From NCBI GenBank assembly GCA_008690995.1, contig VRMN01000002.1, forward strand, positions 1,736,001 through 1,800,000: a DNA stretch of 64,000 bases, written 5' to 3'. The stretch's first letter is position 1. Every line of letters begins with the position of its first letter. Positions 18,306 through 26,875 of the stretch are shown in pieces. The notes beneath the pieces were generated by a model, which saw only the letters and a list, made by a program, of their open reading frames with translations, had not been told where the DNA came from and did no database searches. The DNA comes from Porphyridium purpureum. Its lineage: Eukaryota; Rhodophyta; Bangiophyceae; Porphyridiales; Porphyridiaceae. A program made the translations under genes and the position numbers.

Positions 18306-18941
18306 TCACCGCCGGGAGCCTGTCTTGCCACACCTACTGTTTCCGAAGCCGCGCCGTTTCTCGTGGATAGCGCACGTGTGAGTCCCAACATGCAAGCTCT
18401 GCTTAAGTCGGCTCCCACACGCCTCGCACACATATTGTAGCACGTCCTCGTGAGTCGCCCTTGCGTGACGCGAGAGATCACCACGATAACTGAATTCTGT
18501 CCCGCATGTGTTGCTCTCATGACCGATGTGGCTTCCAGAGTCGCCAAGTTCAGACCTTTGAAGTTTCTTGGGGACATCGATGGCTGCTATGTCTACGCAT
18601 TCTTTGACTGGTATACTATCCCATTTACACGATGCCGCCGCTAGTCGATCAAAAAGCAAGAACCTGAGCTGAGGCATGATCGAATAATTAGCCTGCCCCC
18701 CGAATGCCTGAAGTTTCGATTGCAGATCCAACTTGTATGCGAGCTGTCCATGTCCTGGGAAGATCTGGCATTCCGTATCAACTATTTTCAGCGGCGCATC
18801 GGCGAGGGAATCCTCCAGAGCGTCAGAAAAATGCGACTGGACGGCAGTCGCCAGCAGCTGGATATTTCCGCACCGCGACCCTGCGTCCAGAGGCTCTATG
18901 ATGCAGTTGAAATACGAGATAGTCCACCAGCTCGCCGGCAA
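18306..18941 (-). pseudogene. Decayed fourth copy of the tandem C2H2 zinc-finger family
   Basis: A 211-residue frame matches only the middle and C-terminal part of the family: CQIFPGHGQLAYKLDLQSKL, MPQLRFLLFDRLAAAS, and two finger-like segments. The first finger has lost one Cys (SNTC in place of C-x2-C), the second keeps its Cys and His pairs, and the third breaks off after RRGFGNSRCGK. The N-terminal domain, including the C-x3-C-x4-C-x-C-W motif, is absent as an open frame; sequence up to about 19080 has short similar-looking pieces. It is in line and co-oriented with the intact copies and abuts the divergent gene starting at 19135. A translated two-finger remnant is possible but unlikely. 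Confidence 0.7.
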
Positions 18942-19134
18942 GTCGCCAACAAGTCGCGTCTAAAGCGAATGGCTGCCCGCACCGACCTTCGCCCCGCTCT
19001 GCAAGGCGCAGAAGACCTCCCCTCCTACTGCGTGGTACAAAACGCAAAGTTTCTCGTCTGAGAATCGGTGGCCGTCGAAGGCTGACGCTTGAGGGATAGT
19101 GTTGGCGACGAGAGGATCGGACATTTGGCGCGGA

Positions 19135-20406
19135 ATGCGCGGGCAACTGTATTGCCGCACCGGTGCGGCTCAAGCGTCATTGCTGCGCGCGCGATGGAAC
19201 GGGTCCGCGGGGGTCGGCGTGGGGTGGAGTGTGCAGGTGAGTGGGACGCACCAAATGAACAGACGGCTCGTCCTGTCGCGCGGCCTTTGTGCGAAAGTGG
19301 AGAGCACGGAACAAGCGAAAGAGAAGAAGCCCAAAACATGGAGTTCGGACTGGGTGAAGCAAAAGGCTGCCAGGTTTATGGACAAGTTGCCACGAAATCG
19401 TGAGCTCAACGCGCAGATGATCCGACAGGCGCAGGCGGCAGAAAGGAAGCGGCTTGAGATTCAAGCGATGGTGCAGAGATCTAGCCCCAGATCATCGCGC
19501 ACGAAGCAACAAGAGTCTGCTGCACCGGGCGCGGAGATACGCGTGTTGAATATGATACCGTCGAACACAAAGCTCGAAATGAAGCTGCTGCACAAAAAGG
19601 ACCCTGAGTACTGGACAAGTGTGCGGCTCGCAAACCATTTTCACGCTCCGCTCGCGAATGTGAAGGGCATTCTTCTACTGGATAAGATCAAAGCGGATCT
19701 GGAAGAGATCGTGCCCAAAAAAGCTCACATATATGCTGCTGCACGTGCACAGGACCTTTGGGAAACCTTGCCCGCCCCGGGGCCCGAAATGGTTCCCATG
19801 AACCGCGAAGAGTTTAGCGAGCGATCTTCTGGACCAAACTTTGAGCTTTTTGACGATCAGGTCGGCGAAACCGTGGTGGAGGCACTGGAGCGGCGCGGCG
19901 TCAAGGGTACCGTAGTGGGTTTTTACAAGGAAGAGAAGGAAGGAAATCGCGAGAAGGATCGAGAAGATACAGGCGCAGCCACAGGAGCAGCAGCATCTGA
20001 CGGTAACAAGACGGCGGCAAACGTCGGGAAAGAGGACGCTGAGGCTGCGTTAGAGCAAGAACGGGTCGGGAAGCAGGAGAATCAAACACAAAATCCAGCA
20101 GCGTGGCTCGCCGAGGCCGAAGCTGAGGAAGACGAGTACTGGCGGAACCTCGAGTCGAAGAATCACTACAAACGTGAGCATCGCGAAAGGAGAGCGTTGA
20201 ACAAAAAGGTGCGTGGCAAGTACTTGCGCACGCGCTGGGTTTTCATCGACACGTCCAAGCTGCCGGAGGACGAGGAGCACAAGCGCCGTGTATTTGTGCG
20301 TGAGCCCACCGGCGTTCTACATGAAGCGACTGCACGCGAAAAGAAAAAGGCACAGGGCGCGCGTGGTGTTCCCATGAAGCGCCGAACAGCGCTGGACGTC
20401 TACTAG
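19135..20406 (+). CDS. Predicted mitochondrial protein of unknown function
   Basis: From the ATG at 19135 the protein is 423 residues, beginning MRGQLYCRTGAAQASLLRAR, an Arg/Ala/Ser-rich segment with no acidic residues like a mitochondrial presequence. A central motif KKDPEYWTSVRLANHFHAPL then VKGILLLDKI resembles a helix-turn-helix-like unit seen in neugrin/Rrg9-type mitochondrial proteins. A long Glu/Ala/Lys-rich coiled or disordered section follows, and the C-terminus has RTRWVFIDTSKL and RRVFVREPTGVLHEA. I cannot name the family with confidence; a mitochondrial ribosome or RNA-related role is a guess. A later ATG at the MNRRLVLSRG segment is an alternative start. Confidence 0.75.
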   Translation: MRGQLYCRTGAAQASLLRARWNGSAGVGVGWSVQVSGTHQMNRRLVLSRGLCAKVESTEQAKEKKPKTWSSDWVKQKAARFMDKLPRNRELNAQMIRQAQAAERKRLEIQAMVQRSSPRSSRTKQQESAAPGAEIRVLNMIPSNTKLEMKLLHKKDPEYWTSVRLANHFHAPLANVKGILLLDKIKADLEEIVPKKAHIYAAARAQDLWETLPAPGPEMVPMNREEFSERSSGPNFELFDDQVGETVVEALERRGVKGTVVGFYKEEKEGNREKDREDTGAATGAAASDGNKTAANVGKEDAEAALEQERVGKQENQTQNPAAWLAEAEAEEDEYWRNLESKNHYKREHRERRALNKKVRGKYLRTRWVFIDTSKLPEDEEHKRRVFVREPTGVLHEATAREKKKAQGARGVPMKRRTALDVY

Positions 20407-20505
20407 CGCGTAATCATAGGCACTTGGCTTGTTCTTGTATGGCAACCCACGGACCGAGAGACAATGACTTATCTATGAAATGAAAAGATGCTTTGCTGCT
20501 CAACG

Positions 20506-20820
20506 CTATGGCTCCATTTCTTGGCGCGCTTTCATGACAAATTCCCGGAGTGTCTTAGAACACTCCTTGTAGTCCTCAAAAAGGTGCGCGCATGTTTCTG
20601 CCTTGGTCTTCGGATGCGCAATGCTGCACTGCTGGCTGCGCTCCGACTTTGCGCGGCACGGGTTATCGCGATGCACCGGCTTGATTCCGGACGACTCTGC
20701 GATCTTCTTCGCGGCCGCCTCGAACTCGTCGGGCGTTGGGTCTGGCGCAAGCGGGTACACAGATGGCCCCGTGCCTTGGGCCGGTGTTGGCACCATTTCA
20801 ACTTTCACCTGCGACGCCAT
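20506..20820 (-). CDS. COX23: Twin CX9C (CHCH) protein, COX23-like
   Basis: The 104-residue protein begins MASQVKVEMVPTPAQGTG and carries two C-x9-C pairs: NPC-x9-C (ending SQQC) and C-AHLFEDYKE-C. This coiled-coil-helix-coiled-coil-helix arrangement folds by disulfide relay (Mia40) in the mitochondrial intermembrane space. The NPC start, the KTKAETC between the pairs, and F-x-x-Y-K-E-C best match Cox23, which supports cytochrome c oxidase assembly or copper handling. No presequence is needed for this import route. The ATG at 20820 gives the usual small size; the upstream frame has no other ATG. Confidence 0.82.
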   Translation of the reverse strand: MASQVKVEMVPTPAQGTGPSVYPLAPDPTPDEFEAAAKKIAESSGIKPVHRDNPCRAKSERSQQCSIAHPKTKAETCAHLFEDYKECSKTLREFVMKARQEMEP

Positions 20821-21004
20821 CGCAAGCACCCACTCTCTTTTAAACGCAGCTTCGCTTCGAGCTCTCCGGTGCGAAGCCTGGTTTCTCTGCCCTATCCTGC
20901 CGAGAAGAATGTCTGAAGCCGCACAATCGATTGCTGCCACCGCTCGTGGCGCGGCGCTTGATGAAGGATGTTTACTTTGGCAGCGGTACGCGCGCTCTTT
21001 CGTC

Positions 21005-22393
21005 TCATGCGGGGTGTTTGAGAATCTGGTTGTTGACTACATATACTAGCGCCTTGCGCGCACGGTCCGCGCTGGGATCGATGGACCGGAATTGTGGGTT
21101 CTGCGGCAGTTCCGTGAGCTTTTGCCGGAGATGAGTAAGAGCGGCAAGAAGCTGGTGTCTCGCCTGCGAGTTGTCATCCTTGCGAAGTTCGTCATCTTCT
21201 CGGTCTTCAAGAATCAACATGATCTCCTGCGCCCAGAACAGCACGTCTTTAAGCTTTGTATCCACCTGGACGCGGTCTGCCATGTGCCTTATCAGAAACG
21301 CCAGCGGCGCCAGGTCGAATGACTCGAACAAATCCTGTGTGGCGTCGTCGCCCATCTCCCCGTATGAACGAGAAACGAGGCAATCCGCGACTGCGTTACC
21401 ACACATGAGGCGCTTCGCTGCATCCTTGACCCGCATCGCCTCATTCACCGCATCCTGCACGCGATCTGCAGCCATGAGATCCGTAATCTTGGCAAGCAAG
21501 CCCGCCTCTGCCTGCGCCCCGGGCGACGTCGACGCATGAGAGCTGCCAAATCCACCGGACATGTTATTCCCTTGCTGGCTCCCGGACGAGCCTGAACCCG
21601 CCGCCGCGGCTCCTACATCCGCATTCAGCGCCCCTACGAGCGCCGTGCGGTTCTTTTCAAAACTTTGAATCGACTCGGCTACGGACAAATTACTGTCCGC
21701 GAGCCTCTGCAAGTACGACTGCAGGGGCACCGAAAAAATGGTTTCCATGTCCTGATTGATGGCATTTGCGACCTGGGCCAGCAGGGCCTGTGACGACGAC
21801 TCAATGCTCGGGAAAAGTTCCTTTTCGAAAGCGCGGCCGAGAGATTGCCGTGTGGCTTGCACAATCTGTTGTTTTTCCCGGCTGATCTCACTGGCGCTGT
21901 CCGCATCCGCGTCCGCTTTCGCAAGCTCGATCATCTTCAGCCTGAGCGCAGAGAACAACTCCTCAATGTACAATGGCGCAATACGATGCAAGTGTTGCTG
22001 CACTGCATCGTTGACCACCTGCTTAAGTCCCTCTGCCATCTGCTGTACCTCGTTCGCAATCGCATCTCGCAGAATCGCGCCAAGCTGCTCGTTGATCCCG
22101 TTCGAAATGACTCGCAGCAACTCGCGCATCCGCTCCTTGAAGGCCTCCTCCAACTTGGCCTTCTCCTCCGCCACGCATTCATTCAGCGACCTGCGCACAC
22201 GCGCCATGGTTTCCTGCGCTGCTGCGCTCGTCGACACACTGCTCGGCAGCTGCACGGCAGCCTCAGTTCCTGCCGCCGCCTCACCAGGCCCAACCGCCGC
22301 GCTCGCGCCGACATCCTCTCCAGACGCCGGAGCAGCCGTTCCAGCAGGCGTCGGCCGCTTCAGGATCTTCACAGGCCCCTTGTGTCCATCCAT
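21005..22393 (-). CDS. EDC4/Varicose-like C-terminal domain protein (mRNA decapping scaffold relative)
   Basis: The 462-residue protein starts MDGHKGPVKILKRPTPAG. PVKILKRP resembles the SUZ-type RNA-associated motif. After an Ala-rich linker come long amphipathic helices (residues about 65-250), including GRAFEKELFPSIESSSQALL and NQDMETIFSVPLQSYLQRL, which resemble the EDC4/Varicose region that oligomerises. The C-terminal part, ITDLMAADRVQDAVNEAMRV then NAVADCLVSRSYGEM, resembles the EDC4 C-terminal alpha-helical domain that binds Xrn1 or P-body partners. No WD40 domain is present, unlike animal and plant EDC4. It shares a 224-bp divergent promoter with the aldo/keto reductase. The family assignment rests on pattern only. 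Confidence 0.65.
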   Translation of the reverse strand: MDGHKGPVKILKRPTPAGTAAPASGEDVGASAAVGPGEAAAGTEAAVQLPSSVSTSAAAQETMARVRRSLNECVAEEKAKLEEAFKERMRELLRVISNGINEQLGAILRDAIANEVQQMAEGLKQVVNDAVQQHLHRIAPLYIEELFSALRLKMIELAKADADADSASEISREKQQIVQATRQSLGRAFEKELFPSIESSSQALLAQVANAINQDMETIFSVPLQSYLQRLADSNLSVAESIQSFEKNRTALVGALNADVGAAAAGSGSSGSQQGNNMSGGFGSSHASTSPGAQAEAGLLAKITDLMAADRVQDAVNEAMRVKDAAKRLMCGNAVADCLVSRSYGEMGDDATQDLFESFDLAPLAFLIRHMADRVQVDTKLKDVLFWAQEIMLILEDREDDELRKDDNSQARHQLLAALTHLRQKLTELPQNPQFRSIDPSADRARKALVYVVNNQILKHPA

Positions 22394-22617
22394 GGTATAT
22401 ATCCGAACCTCACACAAACGCAAACACACGCGCCAAAGGCGCCCACGCTTCTTTTCCCCCTCGGCGCCCGCATGCTCTTCCACCTGGTTTTCCACTTTTA
22501 CATGTAAACCAAACAGTTTAATATAAAAAAGTACAGTTGCACGGAAATCTACGAAACAGGGTTCTGCCCGCGAATGGCTTGTGTGTCGGGCAGGCAAGAG
22601 CAGGAAGGGCGAGAAGA

Positions 22618-23736
22618 ATGTGTGCTCTTCCGTGTAAAGAAGAAGTCGTGCAGCTTGGACGTTCGGGCATTTTCCTGCGGACACCGCTGGGCATCGGAAC
22701 CTTGCAATGGGGAACCACGTGGGTCGACAGTAAGCTGATCAGCGGCGGCCGAATCTCGGATGCAACAGCCGAAGCTATCGTTCGCCATTTGGTAGAGAAT
22801 CATGTGACCTTCTTCGACTCGGCTGAAGGATATGGTGGCGGCACGAGCGAGGAGCGCATCGGGATTTTGCGTCAGCGCGCCGAGAACGATAAAGTCGGCA
22901 GAAAGAGCGAAGAAGGCGCCTCTGAAATGATTGTGGCAACCAAGTTCTTGCCCACTTTGTGGCGTTGGACGCACGCGAGCTTTGAGCGCGCGTTGCGTGG
23001 AAGCTTGGCCAGGCTTCAGCAGGATTCTTGTGATGTATACTTCTTGCATTCGCCCTTGCACCCACGTCCTATTGAGTTCTGGGTTGAGGCCGCAGCTATA
23101 TGCAAGCGCAAGGGCTTGCTCAAATCGATGGGGCTGTCCAATTGCAATGCCGAGCAGGTGCGGCGCGCGGTAGCCGCGGGCAAGCACTTTGGAGTGCCCA
23201 TCTCGTGCAACCAGATAATGTTCAGTCTGCTCGATTATCGGTCGGTATCGCTCCAGGCCACGGTCAGGGCGTGCAAGGAGCTCGACGTGACCGTCGTTGC
23301 CTACTCGCCCATTGGACAAGGCCTACTGACTGATAAAATGAGCGCAGAACGTTTTGAAAGCAACCGGCCGGCAAAAATGACGGGTTTGACGTGGGAGCAG
23401 CTCTCCGCTCTGCGCACCGAGATCAGGGCGATCGCAACTGAGCGTGGCAAGAGCATGGCCCAGGTGGCGCTCAATTGGTGCATTTGTCACGACACTATTC
23501 CGCTTGTGGGCTGCCGCTCGGTCGCGCAGAGTGAAGATACGCTAGGTTGCCTGGGGTGGAGACTTTCCACTGAGGAAGTTGAGCGCCTCGACGCCGTGGC
23601 GCTGGCTCGAAGCACACTCGACAGTCCTCCTTGGAGGCGCGGCATTTTTGTTGCACTTGCGGGTGTGCTGATGATGGTGTACAAGGTGTCCATCTCGCTC
23701 AATCTTATGTTTGGTTCCGGGACAAGCCGATATTGA
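22618..23736 (+). CDS. Aldo/keto reductase with C-terminal membrane helix
   Basis: The 372-residue protein has the AKR barrel: PLGIGTLQWG, FFDSAEGYGGGTSEE (catalytic Asp and Tyr), IVATKF (catalytic Lys), DVYFLHSPL (catalytic His), MGLSNCNAEQV, and VVAYSPIGQGLL near the cofactor-binding end. The overall pattern fits the bacterial/plastid YajO-Tas and pyridoxal-reductase-type branch of NADPH-dependent AKRs. After the usual end there is a hydrophobic segment FVALAGVLMMVYKVSISLNLMF, a probable single membrane anchor, followed by a short tail. The ATG at 22618 was used because the upstream in-frame start is not ATG. Substrate unknown. Confidence 0.9.
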   Translation: MCALPCKEEVVQLGRSGIFLRTPLGIGTLQWGTTWVDSKLISGGRISDATAEAIVRHLVENHVTFFDSAEGYGGGTSEERIGILRQRAENDKVGRKSEEGASEMIVATKFLPTLWRWTHASFERALRGSLARLQQDSCDVYFLHSPLHPRPIEFWVEAAAICKRKGLLKSMGLSNCNAEQVRRAVAAGKHFGVPISCNQIMFSLLDYRSVSLQATVRACKELDVTVVAYSPIGQGLLTDKMSAERFESNRPAKMTGLTWEQLSALRTEIRAIATERGKSMAQVALNWCICHDTIPLVGCRSVAQSEDTLGCLGWRLSTEEVERLDAVALARSTLDSPPWRRGIFVALAGVLMMVYKVSISLNLMFGSGTSRY

Positions 23737-23977
23737 CTGGGAGCGAGTGCTGAAATGTTAGAAAGTAGTGTATCAATCAGCGGAGATAGTAGTTTAAGAT
23801 CCTTGCCAAGACGGAAAGGAAGAAAGAGATTGAAAAGCACGTATCGTAAAATGAGGCGCTGCGACCGTGCCTCGTGCTCGAGCCATCACGCACCTAGGAC
23901 GCCCCTCCCCCATTCTACATTCAGTCCTTGTCGATCTCTACATTCAAGCTGGTCCCTGGCCTTCGTCGATCGTAGTC

Positions 23978-24355
23978 TCATCGGCGGCCTCGTCCGTACC
24001 GTCGGAAGCGGCGAGCAGGTGGTGAGAGTCCTGCTCTGCTGTGGCGAAACGCATTGAATATAGACCCGCGGGTGGCGGGATGAGCGATCGCTGCTACAGC
24101 GGCGACATTGGCAGCGACCGACAGCCAAAATTTGGCCTGGAACGAGCTCTTGACCGTCTTATGACGAAATACATTCATGGCGCACAGGCCACCGATCCAA
24201 CCACCTGCGAGCGCTGTCAAGCACAGTGTGCGCTCCGGAATGCGCGGCCCCTGGTTGATGGCCTGCTGCTTGTCGTAGTAGAAAAGACCAAAGGCGCCGC
24301 CATTCACGCAAACTCCGTACAAGCCAGCTGCGCGTGCCGGCCACATGGCGTTCAT
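23978..24355 (-). CDS. DUF1294 family small membrane protein
   Basis: The 125-residue protein starts MNAMWPARAAGLYGVCVN and contains the DUF1294 hallmarks: YYDKQQAINQGPRIPE, then LTALAGGWIGGLCAMNVFRHKT and KSSFQAKFW. The D-K-x-x-A, R-I-P-E, GGW-x-G and HKT-x-K-x-x-F-x-x-x-FW elements occur in order, as in bacterial and eukaryotic members. Two to three membrane helices are expected. Function of the family is unknown. The C-terminus after NAFRHSRAG becomes Arg/Gly-rich. It is preceded by the co-oriented phosphatidylserine decarboxylase gene ending at 24548. Confidence 0.8.
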   Translation of the reverse strand: MNAMWPARAAGLYGVCVNGGAFGLFYYDKQQAINQGPRIPERTLCLTALAGGWIGGLCAMNVFRHKTVKSSFQAKFWLSVAANVAAVAAIAHPATRGSIFNAFRHSRAGLSPPARRFRRYGRGRR

Positions 24356-24547
24356 CCCGGCTATCGCTGCGGCTCTTCCGCCCCGCCCTTCAGACAACCG
24401 ACTTTATAATACAGCTGGCACACAGCACCCCAAGTCTCACGCCAGCCTCTGGATCGAGGTCGACCGGGAGAATTGTGACCACCATGTCTTCAGGTATCTA
24501 TGAGGTATCAGGCAAAATTCGTGGTGGAGAATCTTGAAGTAGTTTCG

Positions 24548-25648
24548 TTAGTGGTGGAACTGGCCGACTTTCTGCCCGCACAGAACACGGTCGCCTGGTC
24601 TGACCAAAAAGTGGAAGTCTTCCGGGGCCTCGAAAACCAGCACAATGCTTGAGCCAAGGCGGAATCCGCCAACGAGATCGCCGCGATCGAAACGGATCGT
24701 CGCATCTTTGCCGAGAAATTTCTCCTCGTGGATTTTGTGCCTCTTCGCCCCGACTCGGTTGGTCTTGATGGGAAACTTTGTCGGAAAGAACATCCGAATG
24801 CTTCCGACATTGGTCGCACCGACAGCAGTCATGGAAAAGAAGCGTCTGCGTTCTTCACCCCATTCGCCCAGAAGAACGATACGCTCATTAAGCACAAACA
24901 AGTTGGGGATACGCCGAGCCACAGCCGGGTTCACAGAAAGCAATTCGCCCACCACATGGCGCACCTTCGTGAGCTGCCAGTCGTCCACAGGCGAATGGAA
25001 GTTGTGGTAGTCTCCCGGTGCCAAATAGAGCACCATCTGGAAGAGCTGGTTGGAGCTACGCTGCTTCGACAGCGCGGCATCCTTGCGGTTTTTGTCAGAC
25101 TCGTCGTACACATTCACCGCGCTCAGCGCGAGCTTCTCGTGAGGCCCTTCGACACCAAGGAAGTCGCGCAGATCGTACGTGAATCCTTTCACTTGGTGCA
25201 GTTTCCCGAATGCTCCCACAGGCCCGCATGTGAGCACACGTCCGTCGCAAGGCGAAACCACCGCATCTGGTGCAGTGTCAGTGGGACGCAAGCCGGGCTT
25301 CAGCGCGCGTCCGAAGAACTCTTGCAAATTAGCATACTCCTTAAGGGGCTTCTCGGCCTGGTCGACGTCGCAGTCAAAAGTGCGACACCAGCTGTTATAC
25401 AGCGGCGCGCGCAGCGGCACAGGAAGCGGCAGCTCGTTTACCGTGCCCCAGAGCCGAGATACCGCGCGGAGTGGGAGCTGCCGCGTCACGAAGTCGTACA
25501 TCCCCACGCTTAGCGGCTCGCCCGACAGCGCCTCAAAGTCGCACCCATCCTCCAAGGGCGGGAACGCTGCCTTGAGCGTGTAGGCACCACCAGCAACCCC
25601 GAGCACGCTCAGCACGGCAGCGCCACTGGCGATGCGACGAAATCGCAT
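24548..25648 (-). CDS. PSD1: Phosphatidylserine decarboxylase proenzyme (mitochondrial PSD1 type)
   Basis: The 366-residue protein begins MRFRRIASGAAVLSVLGVAG, a basic leader plus one membrane helix as in mitochondrial PSD1. The catalytic domain shows LQEFFGRALKPGLRP, VVSPCDGRVLTCG, LAPGDYHNFHSPVD (His of the catalytic set), LFVLNERIVLLG, and FRLGSSIVLVFEAP near the C-terminus. Family members self-cleave between Gly and Ser in L-G-S-T; here the motif is LGSS, with the essential Gly-Ser intact, giving a small alpha subunit with a pyruvoyl group. It converts phosphatidylserine to phosphatidylethanolamine in the inner mitochondrial membrane. Confidence 0.94.
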   Translation of the reverse strand: MRFRRIASGAAVLSVLGVAGGAYTLKAAFPPLEDGCDFEALSGEPLSVGMYDFVTRQLPLRAVSRLWGTVNELPLPVPLRAPLYNSWCRTFDCDVDQAEKPLKEYANLQEFFGRALKPGLRPTDTAPDAVVSPCDGRVLTCGPVGAFGKLHQVKGFTYDLRDFLGVEGPHEKLALSAVNVYDESDKNRKDAALSKQRSSNQLFQMVLYLAPGDYHNFHSPVDDWQLTKVRHVVGELLSVNPAVARRIPNLFVLNERIVLLGEWGEERRRFFSMTAVGATNVGSIRMFFPTKFPIKTNRVGAKRHKIHEEKFLGKDATIRFDRGDLVGGFRLGSSIVLVFEAPEDFHFLVRPGDRVLCGQKVGQFHH

Positions 25649-25966
25649 CGTCCAATCGAGAAATTTGCACGGCACCGGAAGCGAAATGGGGCTGGCAACT
25701 GCAATTTTTTGTTGATGCCTTGTTCCTCTTTCCTCTCCTAGTTTTCACGGTTTAAGTCTCCTTTTACTGAGAGCAAAGGGCACGCCAGATGCAGCGGACC
25801 TACCCTACAACCTTCACTACAGCGCTCCCAACTCGCCTCCCCGCTCACAGGCACTCAAGTTACACGTTCCTGACTACAAATCCATGGCTACCTCTATTCT
25901 CAGCGATCGCTCAGACCGTTACTGCGATCAGCGTCTGGGCGCGGCAGCCATGCTTGTGCAAGCCTC

Positions 25967-26875
25967 TTAAACCTTTTGCTTGTAGCTCTCCACGATCTTG
26001 ACAAAGTCCGGCTTGAGCGAGGCGCCGCCCACGAGGAATCCGTCAATGTTGGGCTTCTTCGCAAGCTCATCACAGTTGGCTGGGCTGACTGACCCACCGT
26101 ACAGGATGCGGGTGGAATCGGCAACTTGCTGGGACACATTGGCCGCGAGCCACTTGCGAATAGCCTCATGGACCTCCTCGGCCTGCTCGGGCGTGGCAAC
26201 CTTGCCGGTGCCGATCGCCCACACAGGCTCGTATGCGATGACAATCTTGGACCAGTCGCTACCGATCACGTCGCCAAGCGCCTTGAGCTGCCTCTCACAC
26301 ACCGCAATCGTCTGCCCGGACTCACGTTCCTCGAGCAATTCGCCGATGCAGTACATGACCGACACGCCCTTGGAAATAGCATACACCGTCTTGGTTGCGA
26401 TCGTGGCGTCCGATTCTTTGAGCTCCGGCAGGTTTCTCCTCTCCGAATGGCCTAGAATTACCCAGTCAGTGCCCACATCTGCAAGCATGTCTGCCGTGAC
26501 CTCTCCCGTGTACGCTCCACCCTTTCCAATCCAGCAGTTCTGCGCTGACACGCCCCAGTCAGAGCGCAACAGTCCGCGCGTATACTCCAGGTACGGCAGC
26601 GGTGCGCCCACCACCACTTCCACGTCGCTGGTGGTTGGCGCGTCCTTGTTGAACGACTCGACCAGCGTCTTGATCTCGGACTTGCTGCCGTTGCACTTCC
26701 AGTTCCCTCCCACGAAGAACACACGATCCGCGCCCATGCTCAAGGTCGCCACTCGCGCGACGCGCCGTGCATGCGTGACGTGCGGAGCGCCTCGAATGTG
26801 AGACTTTGCAGCGACTCCGTCATTTCCCCTTCCTGCCGCGCCGGACGCAGAGAACCCAGTCACAAAGGCCTGCAT
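25967..26875 (-). CDS. TPI: Triosephosphate isomerase, predicted plastid form
   Basis: The 302-residue protein has about 52 extra N-terminal residues starting MQAFVTGFSASGAAGRGNDG, Ser/Ala/Arg-rich with no acidic cluster, resembling a plastid transit peptide. The enzyme core begins near RVFFVGGNWKCNG (catalytic Lys), then VILGHSERR (catalytic His), VIAYEPVWAIGTGKVA (catalytic Glu and loop 6), and LYGGSVSPANC (phosphate grip). All residues needed to interconvert dihydroxyacetone phosphate and glyceraldehyde 3-phosphate are present. A plastid location would put it in the Calvin cycle; this is inferred from the extension. Confidence 0.95.
   Translation of the reverse strand: MQAFVTGFSASGAAGRGNDGVAAKSHIRGAPHVTHARRVARVATLSMGADRVFFVGGNWKCNGSKSEIKTLVESFNKDAPTTSDVEVVVGAPLPYLEYTRGLLRSDWGVSAQNCWIGKGGAYTGEVTADMLADVGTDWVILGHSERRNLPELKESDATIATKTVYAISKGVSVMYCIGELLEERESGQTIAVCERQLKALGDVIGSDWSKIVIAYEPVWAIGTGKVATPEQAEEVHEAIRKWLAANVSQQVADSTRILYGGSVSPANCDELAKKPNIDGFLVGGASLKPDFVKIVESYKQKV

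Noticed and set aside
20909-21049. Short plus-strand frame starting MSEAAQSIAATARG between COX23-like and EDC4-like genes
   Set aside because: It would overlap the end of the EDC4-like coding region by 45 bp and is only 46 codons; interesting start sequence, but no homology seen and no splice evidence.
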